Shown piece by piece: positions 52,469 to 62,213 of a DNA stretch of 64,000 nucleotides. Within the stretch, counting starts at the first letter, position 1, and the number at the start of each line of letters is the position of its first letter. Source of the DNA: Prochlorococcus sp. AG-347-L17 (GTDB lineage Bacteria > Cyanobacteriota > Cyanobacteriia > PCC-6307 > Cyanobiaceae); contig QCCN01000005.1 of assembly GCA_003278925.1 (NCBI GenBank), positions 1-64,000 on the forward strand. The letters are read 5' to 3'. A program made the position numbers and the translations under genes. Below the pieces are notes generated by a model that ran no database searches, was not told the origin of the DNA, and was given only the letters and a program-made list of their open reading frames with translations.

Positions 52469-53317
52469 TTATTTAGAGGTGTATGCGACTCTTTTTCGTT
52501 CTAGTAATAAAGGAACTGCAACACAAGCCACATTTAATGATTCTACAATCTCGCTATGCGGAATTGTAATTGTTTCATTAAAAGCTTCTTGAATTTTTTT
52601 ATGAATACCTTGGCCTTCATTACCCAAAATTAATGCTGTACGTCTAGACCAATCAACTTCCCAGTAGGGTTTTGAAGGTTTTTTTGAACTCTCATTATGG
52701 CTACTAGTAGAGAAAATCTTAAATCCTACATTTGATAATTCAGACAAAGACTTAAGTAAAGAATTTAATATTTCTTCTTCAATGCCATCAAATCTTAAAA
52801 ATGGCAGATGAAAAACTGCACCTGAAGATGATCTTAATACCTTTTGACCTAGTGGGTGCGCACCTCCAGCTAAAAAAATTGCATTAACACCCGCAGCTAA
52901 AGCGGTTCTAAATAGATTACCCATATTCCCAGGATCTTGAATTCTGTCGAGAACAAGAACAAAATCATCTTTTCTATTAAATTGATAATTAGGTATTGAT
53001 GAAATCTCTACTAAAGCCGCTATCCCATCTGGATTAATTGTTGAAATCGCAGATGCCAAGACTTCCTCTGAGACAATATTTATTAATGACTTATCAAATT
53101 TTTTGCTTAGATTTTGATTCTTTCTTAGCCATTTTTCGGTAACTAAAATCTTAGAGGGATTTTTTCCAGACTTCAGCAATTCTTCAATGAGATGTGTACC
53201 CTCTATGCAAAAAAAATCTTGATCTTTTGGAGATGATCCTCTTTTAAATGATCTAAATCTTTTAACTAGATTATTGTTTTTACTAGTTATTTTTAAAAAA
53301 GTATTTTCTATGAGTAT
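52469..53317 (-). CDS. SpoU/TrmH-family RNA methyltransferase; N-terminus extends upstream of the ORF-track start
   Basis: VLDRIQDPGNMGNLFRTALAAG, ALILGNEGQGI, SLNVACVAVPLL; upstream in-frame peptide NTFLKITSKNNNLVKRFRSFKRGSSPKDQDFFCIEGTHLIEE resembles the substrate-binding domain. Upstream boundary (ATA at 53317) is approximate. Confidence 0.85.
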   Translation of the reverse strand: MLIENTFLKITSKNNNLVKRFRSFKRGSSPKDQDFFCIEGTHLIEELLKSGKNPSKILVTEKWLRKNQNLSKKFDKSLINIVSEEVLASAISTINPDGIAALVEISSIPNYQFNRKDDFVLVLDRIQDPGNMGNLFRTALAAGVNAIFLAGGAHPLGQKVLRSSSGAVFHLPFLRFDGIEEEILNSLLKSLSELSNVGFKIFSTSSHNESSKKPSKPYWEVDWSRRTALILGNEGQGIHKKIQEAFNETITIPHSEIVESLNVACVAVPLLLERKRVAYTSK

Positions 53318-53500
53318 TTTGAAAAATTTGTTATCAACTATATTTTAATTACATAAATATTTTGATCAATTATTTATTAAATTTTTATTTCCCAAGCAAG
53401 CAAAAAATACATTTTCACTTTTAATTAATATTCATGACGTTACATAGGGTGGACTTAATATTATTAGTTTGTCATGATGAATCTAATAAATTAAGTCTTA

Positions 53501-54871
53501 ATGATTTGCGGAAGCAAAACGAAGTCATATCTTAAATCGCAAAATTTAAAGATTCTTGGCCAAGGCAAGTTAAATGGAATAGTTGAAATAAGTGGTGCGA
53601 AGAATTCCGCCTTAGTTTTATTGGCCTCATCATTGCTAACTAATGAAAAAATAATTCTTGAAAATGTACCTTTTCTAACTGATATTGAAAAGATGGGGAA
53701 TATCTTAAAGAATTTAGGAGTGAATTTACTTCGTAAAAACAACCAACTAGAAATAGATCCAACAACTATTTCGATTAAAGAACTTCCATATGAACTTGTT
53801 AAAGGATTAAGAGCTAGTTTCTTTTGTATAGGTGCACTTTTAACTAAATTTGGAGAAGCTCAAGTACCGTTACCAGGTGGATGCAATATTGGTTCAAGGC
53901 CAATAGACGAGCACATTAATGGATTAATCGCACTGGGAGCAGATATTATTATTGAAGAGGGTATTGTAAAGGCAAAAACAAGGGGGAACAAAAATAGACT
54001 TCAGGGCACTCATATTAAATTAAATTGTCCAAGTGTAGGTGCGACAGAAACTTTAATAATGGCAGCATCTTTAGCCAAAGGAAGAACTACTATTGAAAAT
54101 GCTGCTAGAGAGCCTGAAGTTCAAGATTTATGCCAAATGCTTAATAAAATGGGGGCAAAAATTTATGACTCTGGTAAAGAAACAATTATTATTGATGGTG
54201 TTAATAAGCTTGGCGGATGTATCCATAAAGTAATTCCAGACCGAATAGAAGCTGGAACTTTTCTAATAGCTGCTGCTGCAACTTCCTCTTCAATAACAAT
54301 TTCTCCAGTAATCCCTCATCATCTTGAGGCTGTCACTAATAAGCTTCAAGAGAGTGGGAGTAAAATTACGATTAAAGGTAATTCGATTTCTATCAAGAGT
54401 AAAGAGATTAAAGGAGTAGATATTGAAACATCTCCTTTCCCAGGCTTTCCTACTGATTTGCAGGCACCATTTACAACTCTAATGACAATCGCAAATGGGG
54501 AATCAAAGATAACTGAAACAATTTTCGAAAACAGAATGAATCATATTTATTTACTTAATGAAATGGGCGCCAGTATTAAACTAAACAAAAACGTTGCTCA
54601 CATCAAAGGTGTTAAAACAATTAATGGGATGAATCTAGTTGGCTCAGATTTAAGGTCATCAGCTGCATTAATAATTGCAGGAATCATCGCAAAAGGTAGT
54701 AGTAATTTCTATGGATTGGAACATCTAGATAGAGGTTATGAAAATTTTGAATTAAAACTAAAAAATTTAGGTGTAAAAATAATTAGAGAGATCAGTAAAA
54801 ATACTTTTGAGGAAAATGAATATAAAATTGAACCAAAATCTGAGAATTTTCCAAAACTCGAGGCAGCTTAG
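53501..54871 (+). CDS. murA: UDP-N-acetylglucosamine 1-carboxyvinyltransferase
   Basis: GIVEISGAKNSALVLLASSLL, PLPGGCNIGSRPIDEH, FPGFPTDLQAPF, DLRSSAALIIAG. Confidence 0.96.
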   Translation: MICGSKTKSYLKSQNLKILGQGKLNGIVEISGAKNSALVLLASSLLTNEKIILENVPFLTDIEKMGNILKNLGVNLLRKNNQLEIDPTTISIKELPYELVKGLRASFFCIGALLTKFGEAQVPLPGGCNIGSRPIDEHINGLIALGADIIIEEGIVKAKTRGNKNRLQGTHIKLNCPSVGATETLIMAASLAKGRTTIENAAREPEVQDLCQMLNKMGAKIYDSGKETIIIDGVNKLGGCIHKVIPDRIEAGTFLIAAAATSSSITISPVIPHHLEAVTNKLQESGSKITIKGNSISIKSKEIKGVDIETSPFPGFPTDLQAPFTTLMTIANGESKITETIFENRMNHIYLLNEMGASIKLNKNVAHIKGVKTINGMNLVGSDLRSSAALIIAGIIAKGSSNFYGLEHLDRGYENFELKLKNLGVKIIREISKNTFEENEYKIEPKSENFPKLEAA

Positions 54872-54909
54872 TCTTTTCCAAAAATATTTTTAAAAATAAA
54901 AAAGTTAAT

Positions 54910-55020
54910 TCAAACGTAAGCAATATTGATTAGTGAAATACAACCCAAAAATAGTATAAACAAGACTAGAAAGCGATTAGACCAAATTTGATTTAAACCG
55001 TTAAATTTGAATTCATTCAT
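54910..55020 (-). CDS. Putative 36-aa single-TM small membrane protein
   Basis: MNEFKFNGLNQIWSNRFLVLFILFLGCISLINIAYV; ATG overlaps the stop of the upstream small ORF (ATGA). Below ORF-track cutoff. Confidence 0.6.
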   Translation of the reverse strand: MNEFKFNGLNQIWSNRFLVLFILFLGCISLINIAYV

Positions 55021-55124
55021 GCCCAAGTTCCGCTATTAGATCCGAATGTTGTCAGTATAGTAACTGCAATAAAAAGATAAGGGACAAATTTAAAAGATAA
55101 TTTTTTAGCTTGAGTTTTAGACAT
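55017..55124 (-). CDS. Putative 35-aa single-TM small membrane protein
   Basis: MSKTQAKKLSFKFVPYLFIAVTILTTFGSNSGTWA; read manually on the minus strand. Confidence 0.6.
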   Translation of the reverse strand: MSKTQAKKLSFKFVPYLFIAVTILTTFGSNSGTWA

Positions 55125-55402
55125 TTGTTTTTTATAAGAATATAACACAATATTACTAAACATGAAGCTATCCCATACATAAAAAGACGTTTAAGCATAT
55201 TAAATCACAAAAATGTATCATAAATGTTTAAATTTTCTTTTTTACCTTATTTCTTGTCAGCAAATGCAATAAATAATTCTATGTTTTTATCGAAAAGATT
55301 AACTATTAACGAAAGTTATCTTGATAACTGTTCCTTGACCAAGACAATAGTCAATAAGTTGATTTTTGTTATAATAAAAAAGTTCATTTTTTCAAAAGCC
55401 TT

Positions 55403-55484
55403 GGGAGCGTGGTGGAATTGGTAGACGCACCGCACTCAAAATGCGGCACCTTCGGGTATGTCGGTTCAAGTCCGACCGCTCCCA
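55403..55484 (+). tRNA. tRNA-Leu(CAA)
   Basis: GGGAGCGTGGTGGAATTGGTAGACGCACCGCACTCAAAATGCGG...GGTTCAAGTCCGACCGCTCCCA; anticodon CAA. Confidence 0.97.
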
Positions 55485-55489
55485 CTTTG

Positions 55490-56665
55490 ATGAATACCTA
55501 TAGTCGATTCGATATATCTTTCAAAAAAGGAAAAGGTTGTTGGCTATGGGACAAAACAGGTAAAAAGTATCTTGATGCAGTCGCTGGTATAGCGACTTGC
55601 AGTCTTGGACATAGCGACAGAGTTCTAAGAAGAAGGTTAACAACTCAACTAAAAAAGATTCAGCACATTTCTAATCTCTACAACATTGAAGAACAAGAAC
55701 AATTAAGCAGAACTTTAACGAATATGAGTTGTGCTAAAGGCGTCTTCTTCTGCAATAGTGGTGCGGAAGCAAATGAATCAGCAATTAAATTAATTAAAAA
55801 ATATGGTAATACAACAAATAAAGGTAAAGAATCAATTATTCTCGCAGCAGAATCCAGCTTTCATGGAAGGACGCTTGCAGCCTTAAGTGCCACTGGACAG
55901 CCTAAATATCAAAAAGGTTTCGAACCAATGATACAAGGTTTCAAATTTTTTAAATTTAACAATTTTGATTCGGTAAAAAAATTATTTGAAGAGTGTGAAA
56001 ATAATGATCAAAAAATTTCCGGCGTTTTAGTTGAACCAATACAAGGAGAAGGCGGCGTAATTCCTGGAAGTAAAATATTTTTTAAAAGCCTGAGAGAAAT
56101 ATGTGATAAATATAATTCTCTTCTCATTTTAGATGAGGTCCAAAGTGGAGTAGGTCGAACTGGAAAAATGTGGGGTTATGAGAATTTAGGAATTGAACCT
56201 GATGGATTCACCCTTGCTAAAGGATTAGGAGGAGGTCATGCAATTGGTGCATTATTGGTAAAAGAAAAAGCCAACATTTTTTCTCCAGGAGATCATGCAA
56301 GCACTTTTGGAGGTAACCCATTCGCCTGTAAAGCTGCCCTAACTGTATTAGAAGAAATTAATAGAAGAAATATTATCAATAATGTTTATCTAAGAGGGGA
56401 ACAATTAAGTGCTGGATTTGAAGAATTGTCAAAAAAATTTCCAAATATTATTAGCGGGAAAAGAGGTTTAGGTTTAATACAAGGTCTTGTGATAAATGAT
56501 GATTATGCTGATGCAAAAACAATTACATTAAAAGCTTTTGATAAGGGATTACTGGTGGTTCCTGCAGGAGGAAATGTTGTGAGGATTGTTCCGCCATTAG
56601 TTATATCTCGAAGAGAAATTAATATTCTTTTGAATAAGCTAAATTCAATTTTGGAAGAGTTATAG
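55490..56665 (+). CDS. argD: Acetylornithine aminotransferase
   Basis: DKTGKKYLDAVAGIATCSLGH, FFCNSGAEANESAIKL, LDEVQSGVGRTGKMW. Real start is the internal Met (MNTYSRF), as the ORF-track start lies inside the tRNA. Confidence 0.96.
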   Translation: MNTYSRFDISFKKGKGCWLWDKTGKKYLDAVAGIATCSLGHSDRVLRRRLTTQLKKIQHISNLYNIEEQEQLSRTLTNMSCAKGVFFCNSGAEANESAIKLIKKYGNTTNKGKESIILAAESSFHGRTLAALSATGQPKYQKGFEPMIQGFKFFKFNNFDSVKKLFEECENNDQKISGVLVEPIQGEGGVIPGSKIFFKSLREICDKYNSLLILDEVQSGVGRTGKMWGYENLGIEPDGFTLAKGLGGGHAIGALLVKEKANIFSPGDHASTFGGNPFACKAALTVLEEINRRNIINNVYLRGEQLSAGFEELSKKFPNIISGKRGLGLIQGLVINDDYADAKTITLKAFDKGLLVVPAGGNVVRIVPPLVISRREINILLNKLNSILEEL

Positions 56666-56676
56666 CAATTTAAATT

Positions 56677-57909
56677 TTGAAAAATGCAAATTTAAAAATT
56701 TTTGAATTATTATCTCCCAAATATGAAAGGGATAATATCAAATTAGGTTTATCAAGAATTAAAAAAGCACTTCAAAAACTTGGTAATCCTTGCAAGAATA
56801 TCCCTGCGATACAGATTATTGGAACCAATGGAAAAGGATCAATCGCGGCATATTTAGAAAGCATTCTTTTTGAAGCTAAAAGGAATTTCGGTGTAACGAC
56901 ATCTCCTCATCTTTTGGATGTATGCGAGAGGATTAGAGTTAATAAAAAAAATATTAATAAAACTGATTTTGAAAAAATCTATAGATTAATAGAAAAAAAT
57001 TTTTCAACATTTGAATTAACTCCTTTTGAAAAAATTATTTGCTGCGCACTAAATTTTTTTGATCATAAAAAAGTTGAATTACTCATTCTTGAAGCTGGCT
57101 TAGGGGGACGATTGGACGCGACAACAGCCCATAGATCTAGACCAATCATTGCTATTGGGAATATTGGCTTAGACCACAAAGAATTTCTTGGAGATACGAT
57201 TGAAAAAATTGCCGAAGAAAAATTAGCAGTTATTGAAAAAAACTCAATTGTCATCTCATGCAATCAAAATAGTAAAGTTGAAAATTTAATAACCAAAAAA
57301 GTTAAAGAGGTAGGAGCAGAAATTATCTGGAAAGATTCAATTTCAAACAGCTATGAGCTTGGATTAAAAGGAATTTTTCAAAAGCAAAATGCTTCAGTAG
57401 CTGTTGGAGCAATTGAAGCGCTGAATAATTTGGGATTTAACATAAAAGAAAAACAAATATCTGAAGGTCTTAAAAAGACGTCTTGGAAGGGAAGGCTAGA
57501 AATAATAAATTTTTTGAACAAAGAAATTCTTGTGGATTGTGCACATAATTATTCTGCTGCAAAAGCGCTCTCTAATGAGCGAAGCAACTGGGAGAATGAA
57601 GATAAAGGAATTTATTGGATTTTAGGTGTCCAAAGACAAAAAGATTTTTACGCAATATTAAAAACGCTTCTCAAGAAAAATGATCACTTATTACTTGTGC
57701 CAGTACCAAACCAACCTAGTTGGCAATTAAAAGATCTTTCTCAGATTAAAGAAATTGACCTTCAAAAAATAATTGAATTTAAAACATTTGAACTTGCCAT
57801 TGATTATTTATTTTCCCTAGAAAAATGGCCACCTAATCATCCTGTCCTAACGGGTTCTATTTTTTTAGTTGCTGAATTTATTAAATTTACAAATAAACAG
57901 AAATGTTAA
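56677..57909 (+). CDS. folC: Folylpolyglutamate/dihydrofolate synthase (TTG start)
   Basis: IIGTNGKGSIAAYLESIL, TTSPHLLDVCERIRVN, EAGLGGRLDATT. Confidence 0.94.
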   Translation: MKNANLKIFELLSPKYERDNIKLGLSRIKKALQKLGNPCKNIPAIQIIGTNGKGSIAAYLESILFEAKRNFGVTTSPHLLDVCERIRVNKKNINKTDFEKIYRLIEKNFSTFELTPFEKIICCALNFFDHKKVELLILEAGLGGRLDATTAHRSRPIIAIGNIGLDHKEFLGDTIEKIAEEKLAVIEKNSIVISCNQNSKVENLITKKVKEVGAEIIWKDSISNSYELGLKGIFQKQNASVAVGAIEALNNLGFNIKEKQISEGLKKTSWKGRLEIINFLNKEILVDCAHNYSAAKALSNERSNWENEDKGIYWILGVQRQKDFYAILKTLLKKNDHLLLVPVPNQPSWQLKDLSQIKEIDLQKIIEFKTFELAIDYLFSLEKWPPNHPVLTGSIFLVAEFIKFTNKQKC

Positions 57910-59261
57910 ATATTAAATTGTTCCTTTACTTCCCAACCTTCCAATTTTCCAGGATTTAATAGCCCCTTAGGATCAAATTTTAATTTCGCTTTTACTTGAT
58001 CTGCGTCAACCACTCCTAGGCCTCCACCTTCTACAGTTAAAACATGGGGATTAAAAATAAAAGCCCCAAGTTTCTTACAATCTTCCATTATTTCATTTAA
58101 TTCATCTATCCCATTCCACCTTAATACAGGTAAAGCGGCTAATCGCGGTGATCCTTGTTGAGAAACTGCCTCTAAATGCCAAAGAATTTTTCTACCCCAT
58201 TTTTTTTTCAAAAAATTAATCAACTCTAGTTCATCATTAAGTGGCAAAAGCATCTGTAAATAAGTCCAATTTTTATCCTTAGATCTCATATGAAGAGTTG
58301 TATGATTCCATACGACTTCAGAAATTCCATTGACGAGTTTTTCTTCTTCCCCAAGGAGGGTAGATTCAACTTTGAATTTTTTACAAATTAGCTCGATGGT
58401 TTTTATTCCTCCAAGAGTAGATTGAATTAATATTTTGTGACTTCTAGAGTTAGTTTTAAACCATTTTGGCATTTGATCTACAATTTCTTCTTCAAGAATT
58501 GCTCCTAGTTTCAGATCAATTGCTGCGCTGGTGAGAGTTTTTAATATTTCTATTGTTTTTTCAAATTCAATACAGTCAATAACTATTGAATACCACTTAC
58601 GTTTGATATCAGTAGCAAGTAGTAAAGAAGTAATTATTCCATTAGTCCCATAAGCATGATTCAGAGGTTCGGATTCTTCAGCATCAAATTTTAAGAATTC
58701 AGGTTTTTCATTCATCGTTACTGCCTCTAGACCAATAAGATTTCCTGGATCTCTTAAAAATCCCCACCTAATTGAACCAATACCTCCTGATCCACCTGCA
58801 ATAAAACCTCCAATTGTTGCAGTTTTCCAAGTACTAGGAAGCAACCTCAATTCCCTCCCATATTTCTCTAATTGTTTATTCAAATCTCCCATAACACAGC
58901 CAGATTGTACTTTTACAAAACCTGTATCTGGATCAAATTCTTCTAGCTTATTAAAGTGACTCATCTGCATTACAACTCCTTTAAACAATGGGACAGCTTG
59001 TCCATAATTACCTGTACCTGCACCCCTTAAAGTAAGTGGGATAGAAAATTCCCAACAAATTTCTGCTACTTCCTTTACTGCTTTGTGATCACTAGGTCTT
59101 ACAACCAAATCAGCAATACATTCGTCTAATTTTTCAGTAAGGATTGGAGAGTAGTTATAAAAATCTTTTGAAAGTCTTTTTATGTCAGATTGACTTTCAA
59201 TAATCTCTAAGTTTTTAACTTCCCTAAATTTGTCTATAAATTTAAGAGTATTTGATGTCAT
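57906..59261 (-). CDS. FAD-binding oxidase/GlcD-like protein
   Basis: DLVVRPSDHKAVKEVAEICWEFSIPLTLRGAGTGNYGQAVP; IGGFIAGGSGGIGSIRWG. Confidence 0.88.
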   Translation of the reverse strand: MTSNTLKFIDKFREVKNLEIIESQSDIKRLSKDFYNYSPILTEKLDECIADLVVRPSDHKAVKEVAEICWEFSIPLTLRGAGTGNYGQAVPLFKGVVMQMSHFNKLEEFDPDTGFVKVQSGCVMGDLNKQLEKYGRELRLLPSTWKTATIGGFIAGGSGGIGSIRWGFLRDPGNLIGLEAVTMNEKPEFLKFDAEESEPLNHAYGTNGIITSLLLATDIKRKWYSIVIDCIEFEKTIEILKTLTSAAIDLKLGAILEEEIVDQMPKWFKTNSRSHKILIQSTLGGIKTIELICKKFKVESTLLGEEEKLVNGISEVVWNHTTLHMRSKDKNWTYLQMLLPLNDELELINFLKKKWGRKILWHLEAVSQQGSPRLAALPVLRWNGIDELNEIMEDCKKLGAFIFNPHVLTVEGGGLGVVDADQVKAKLKFDPKGLLNPGKLEGWEVKEQFNI

Positions 59262-59299
59262 TAATTAAATCCATATTGTTTTGTATATAAATTAGCCGA

Positions 59300-60535
59300 T
59301 TAGCAATATAAATCGCCTTTTATAAAAACTTTTCTCTTTAAGGAACTCGAAAAAACATCTGCCCATTTTTGTGCATCTAAAATCACGAAATCAGCAGGGC
59401 AACCCTTTTTAATTAAACCATCCCACTTTAAGTTTAATAATCTGCTTGGAGCTAAAAAAATAGAAGATAGAGTCATTCTCTCCCAGGGATTTAGTTGAAG
59501 CATAGGTATCGAGCAAGACAACATATAAAAAGGATCAAAATTACCAAATGGGTACCAGGGATCTTGAACGTTATCACTACCAAGAGATACATCCACGTGC
59601 GATTTTTGTAATTGCTTTATTGGAGCAACTGGTCTTTTTAATGAGGTGGTTTCATGACTTCGATTGAGCAGCCAAAAATTTGTTAGAGGTAAAGCGATAA
59701 CTTTAATATTTTTATCAGCCATTTTTTCTCCTAAATTTAAAATCTCTCTATGACTTAGAGAAATAAGACTACTCATATGACTACAAGTAATTGGAATACT
59801 ATTAATTTTTAAATTTTCGATTGTTTCTAATAAAACTTTTATTCCCGCTCCAGGCTCAATGATAGATTCGTCTATATGCAAATCAATTTCTAATTTATAT
59901 TTACTAGCTAAAACAAGCATCTTTGCGAGAAATTTGCTTGTATCTTTTTTATTGATAGGAGGAACAATTACACCTCCTAAAATACCTCCATTAGATGAAA
60001 ATATTTTTGCCAAATCTTCTCCATTAGTTGTATCCCAGAATTCCAATGGAGCTAGAGCAACAAATTGTAAAGTCAACTCAGATGAAAATTTTTTTTGTAA
60101 TTTAAAAAGTTCAATCCAAATATCAATCGATTGACTTTTATAAGTATCAATATGACTTCTAATAGCTCGGTATCCATTTTGTATGGCAAGTTTTAATGAT
60201 TTCTCAACTCTTTCAAGAACCTTATCTGTAGTTCTAGTTTTATGTTCTTCAAGATTTACTGATAATGCTCCTCCATAGTTTGATTCCAGATTAGGAAAGT
60301 CTGACCATGTAAAAGATTTATCAAAATGCGAATGAGTTTCAACAAATCTTGGGAATAAAATATTTTTTGGTTTTGTAACTTTATTTTTCAAAGGCTTTAA
60401 CTCAGAAACAAATCCATCCTCCCAACTAATTGAAACTGAACATAAATCCTCTATATCAATAATGAGGTTATCTATATCTTCTATTAAACAAAGGCTTCTG
60501 GGAATAAGAACCTCAGCTGTGCCGGAATTACTCAA
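59300..60535 (-). CDS. Cytosine-deaminase-like amidohydrolase
   Basis: FPRFVETHSHFDKSFTW, IDLHIDES, TCSHMSSL, SLGSDNVQDPWYPFG. Confidence 0.88.
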   Translation of the reverse strand: MSNSGTAEVLIPRSLCLIEDIDNLIIDIEDLCSVSISWEDGFVSELKPLKNKVTKPKNILFPRFVETHSHFDKSFTWSDFPNLESNYGGALSVNLEEHKTRTTDKVLERVEKSLKLAIQNGYRAIRSHIDTYKSQSIDIWIELFKLQKKFSSELTLQFVALAPLEFWDTTNGEDLAKIFSSNGGILGGVIVPPINKKDTSKFLAKMLVLASKYKLEIDLHIDESIIEPGAGIKVLLETIENLKINSIPITCSHMSSLISLSHREILNLGEKMADKNIKVIALPLTNFWLLNRSHETTSLKRPVAPIKQLQKSHVDVSLGSDNVQDPWYPFGNFDPFYMLSCSIPMLQLNPWERMTLSSIFLAPSRLLNLKWDGLIKKGCPADFVILDAQKWADVFSSSLKRKVFIKGDLYC

Positions 60536-60663
60536 ATTTTTAAATTTTCTTATATTTTAAATCATAAGAAAACTTTATTGAATTAGAAAATAATTCAAAT
60601 TTCGCTAAAAGATAAAAATAACTATGAAAAATTCCCCTTGAGTTGTTAAATTTATAAATGTGA

Positions 60664-60737
60664 GGCGGGCGTCGCCAAGTGGTTAAGGCAGCGGCTTGTG
60701 GCGCCGCTATTCGGGGGTTCGAATCCCCTCGCTCGCC
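60664..60737 (+). tRNA. tRNA-His(GTG)
   Basis: GGCGGGCGTCGCCAAGTGGTTAAGGCAGCGGCTTGTGGCGCCGCTATTCGGGGGTTCGAATCCCCTCGCTCGCC; anticodon GTG, extra 5' G. Confidence 0.97.
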
Positions 60738-60809
60738 CTCAAAAATATTGCAGCAAAATTATTTAACTTGTAATTTTGAATTAAAGAATCATAAAAAATT
60801 CCTAGCAAA

Positions 60810-62204
60810 GTGCTAACAAAAACAAAATCAGACGAAAAACAATCTAAAAAGAATTCAACTACTGGCAGTTATTGGATAACCACATTTGGATGCCAAATGA
60901 ACAAAGCTGATTCTGAGAGAATGGCTGGGACATTAGAGAAGATGGGATATACCAGAGCAGATAATGAATTAAATGCCGATTTAGTCTTGTACAATACATG
61001 TACGATCAGAGACAATGCGGAGCAAAAAGTTTATAGCTTTCTAGGAAGACAAGCAAAAAGAAAGCACAAAACACCTAACTTAAAACTTGTTGTTGCAGGT
61101 TGTCTTGCGCAGCAAGAGGGAGAGTCCTTATTAAGAAGAGTCCCAGAACTTGATCTTGTTATGGGGCCTCAACACGTAAATAATCTTGAGAATCTTCTGG
61201 GGAAAGTTGATTTAGGAAATCAAGTTGCTGCCACAGAAGAAACCTTCATTTCTGAAGACATAACAAGTGCCAGAAGAGAAAGCTCTGTTTGTGGCTGGGT
61301 TAATATCATTTATGGATGTAATGAAAGATGTTCATATTGTGTAGTCCCCTCTGTAAGGGGAAAAGAGCAATCAAGATATCCGCATGCGATAAAAAGTGAG
61401 ATCCAAAAATTAGCAGATGATGATTTTAAAGAAATTACTCTTTTGGGTCAGAATATTGATGCATATGGTAGAGACCTCCCAGGAACTACAAAAGAGGGGA
61501 GAAAAGAGAATACTCTAACTGATCTTTTATATTATATTCATGATGTTAAAGGAATTCGCAGAATAAGATTTGCTACTAGTCATCCAAGATATTTTTCAAA
61601 AAGATTGATTCAAGCTTGTTATGAACTTGATAAAGTCTGTGAACATTTCCATATTCCCTTCCAAAGTGGAAATGATGAAATCTTAAAACAAATGTCAAGA
61701 GGATATTCTATTAAAAAGTATAAAAATATTATCGAGAATATAAGGTCATTAATGCCAGATGCATCAATCACTGCTGACGCAATAGTTGCTTTCCCAGGAG
61801 AAACCGAGAAACAATATCAAGATACATTAAAACTAATATCAGATATTGGTTTTGATCAAGTAAATACGGCAGCATATTCACCAAGACCAAATACTCCTGC
61901 AGCAGTTTGGTCGAATCAAATTTCTGAAGTGGTAAAAAAAGCTAGATTACAAGAAATTAATGATTTAGTCGAAAAAACTGCTAAGACCAGAAATCAAAGA
62001 TACATCAACAATATTGAAAGCGTTTTAATTGAGGGTTTAAATCCAAAAAATTCCTCGCAAATTATGGGTAGAACTAGAACAAATAGATTAACTTTCGTGG
62101 AGATTCCCAAAAACATTAATTTTAATTTTTCATTGGGAGATGAGATAGATGTCAAAATAAATGAAGCAAGACCTTTTTCTTTAACAGGCGAACTTTATTT
62201 GTAA
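60810..62204 (+). CDS. miaB: tRNA-2-methylthio-N6-dimethylallyladenosine synthase
   Basis: [16 protein letters not shown], radical [23 protein letters not shown]-like C-terminus. Confidence 0.97.
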   Translation: MLTKTKSDEKQSKKNSTTGSYWITTFGCQMNKADSERMAGTLEKMGYTRADNELNADLVLYNTCTIRDNAEQKVYSFLGRQAKRKHKTPNLKLVVAGCLAQQEGESLLRRVPELDLVMGPQHVNNLENLLGKVDLGNQVAATEETFISEDITSARRESSVCGWVNIIYGCNERCSYCVVPSVRGKEQSRYPHAIKSEIQKLADDDFKEITLLGQNIDAYGRDLPGTTKEGRKENTLTDLLYYIHDVKGIRRIRFATSHPRYFSKRLIQACYELDKVCEHFHIPFQSGNDEILKQMSRGYSIKKYKNIIENIRSLMPDASITADAIVAFPGETEKQYQDTLKLISDIGFDQVNTAAYSPRPNTPAAVWSNQISEVVKKARLQEINDLVEKTAKTRNQRYINNIESVLIEGLNPKNSSQIMGRTRTNRLTFVEIPKNINFNFSLGDEIDVKINEARPFSLTGELYL

Positions 62205-62213
62205 TCTTTTTAA

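Noticed and set aside
55196-55198. Further upstream minus-strand ATG giving MLKRLFMYGIASCLVILCYILIKNK...
   Set aside because: Overlaps the better-supported MSKTQ small ORF in another frame; no independent support.
55409-55489. N-terminal extension of argD (MVELVDAPHSKCGTFGYVGSSPTAPTL)
   Set aside because: This is translated tRNA-Leu sequence; the real start is the ATG at 55490.
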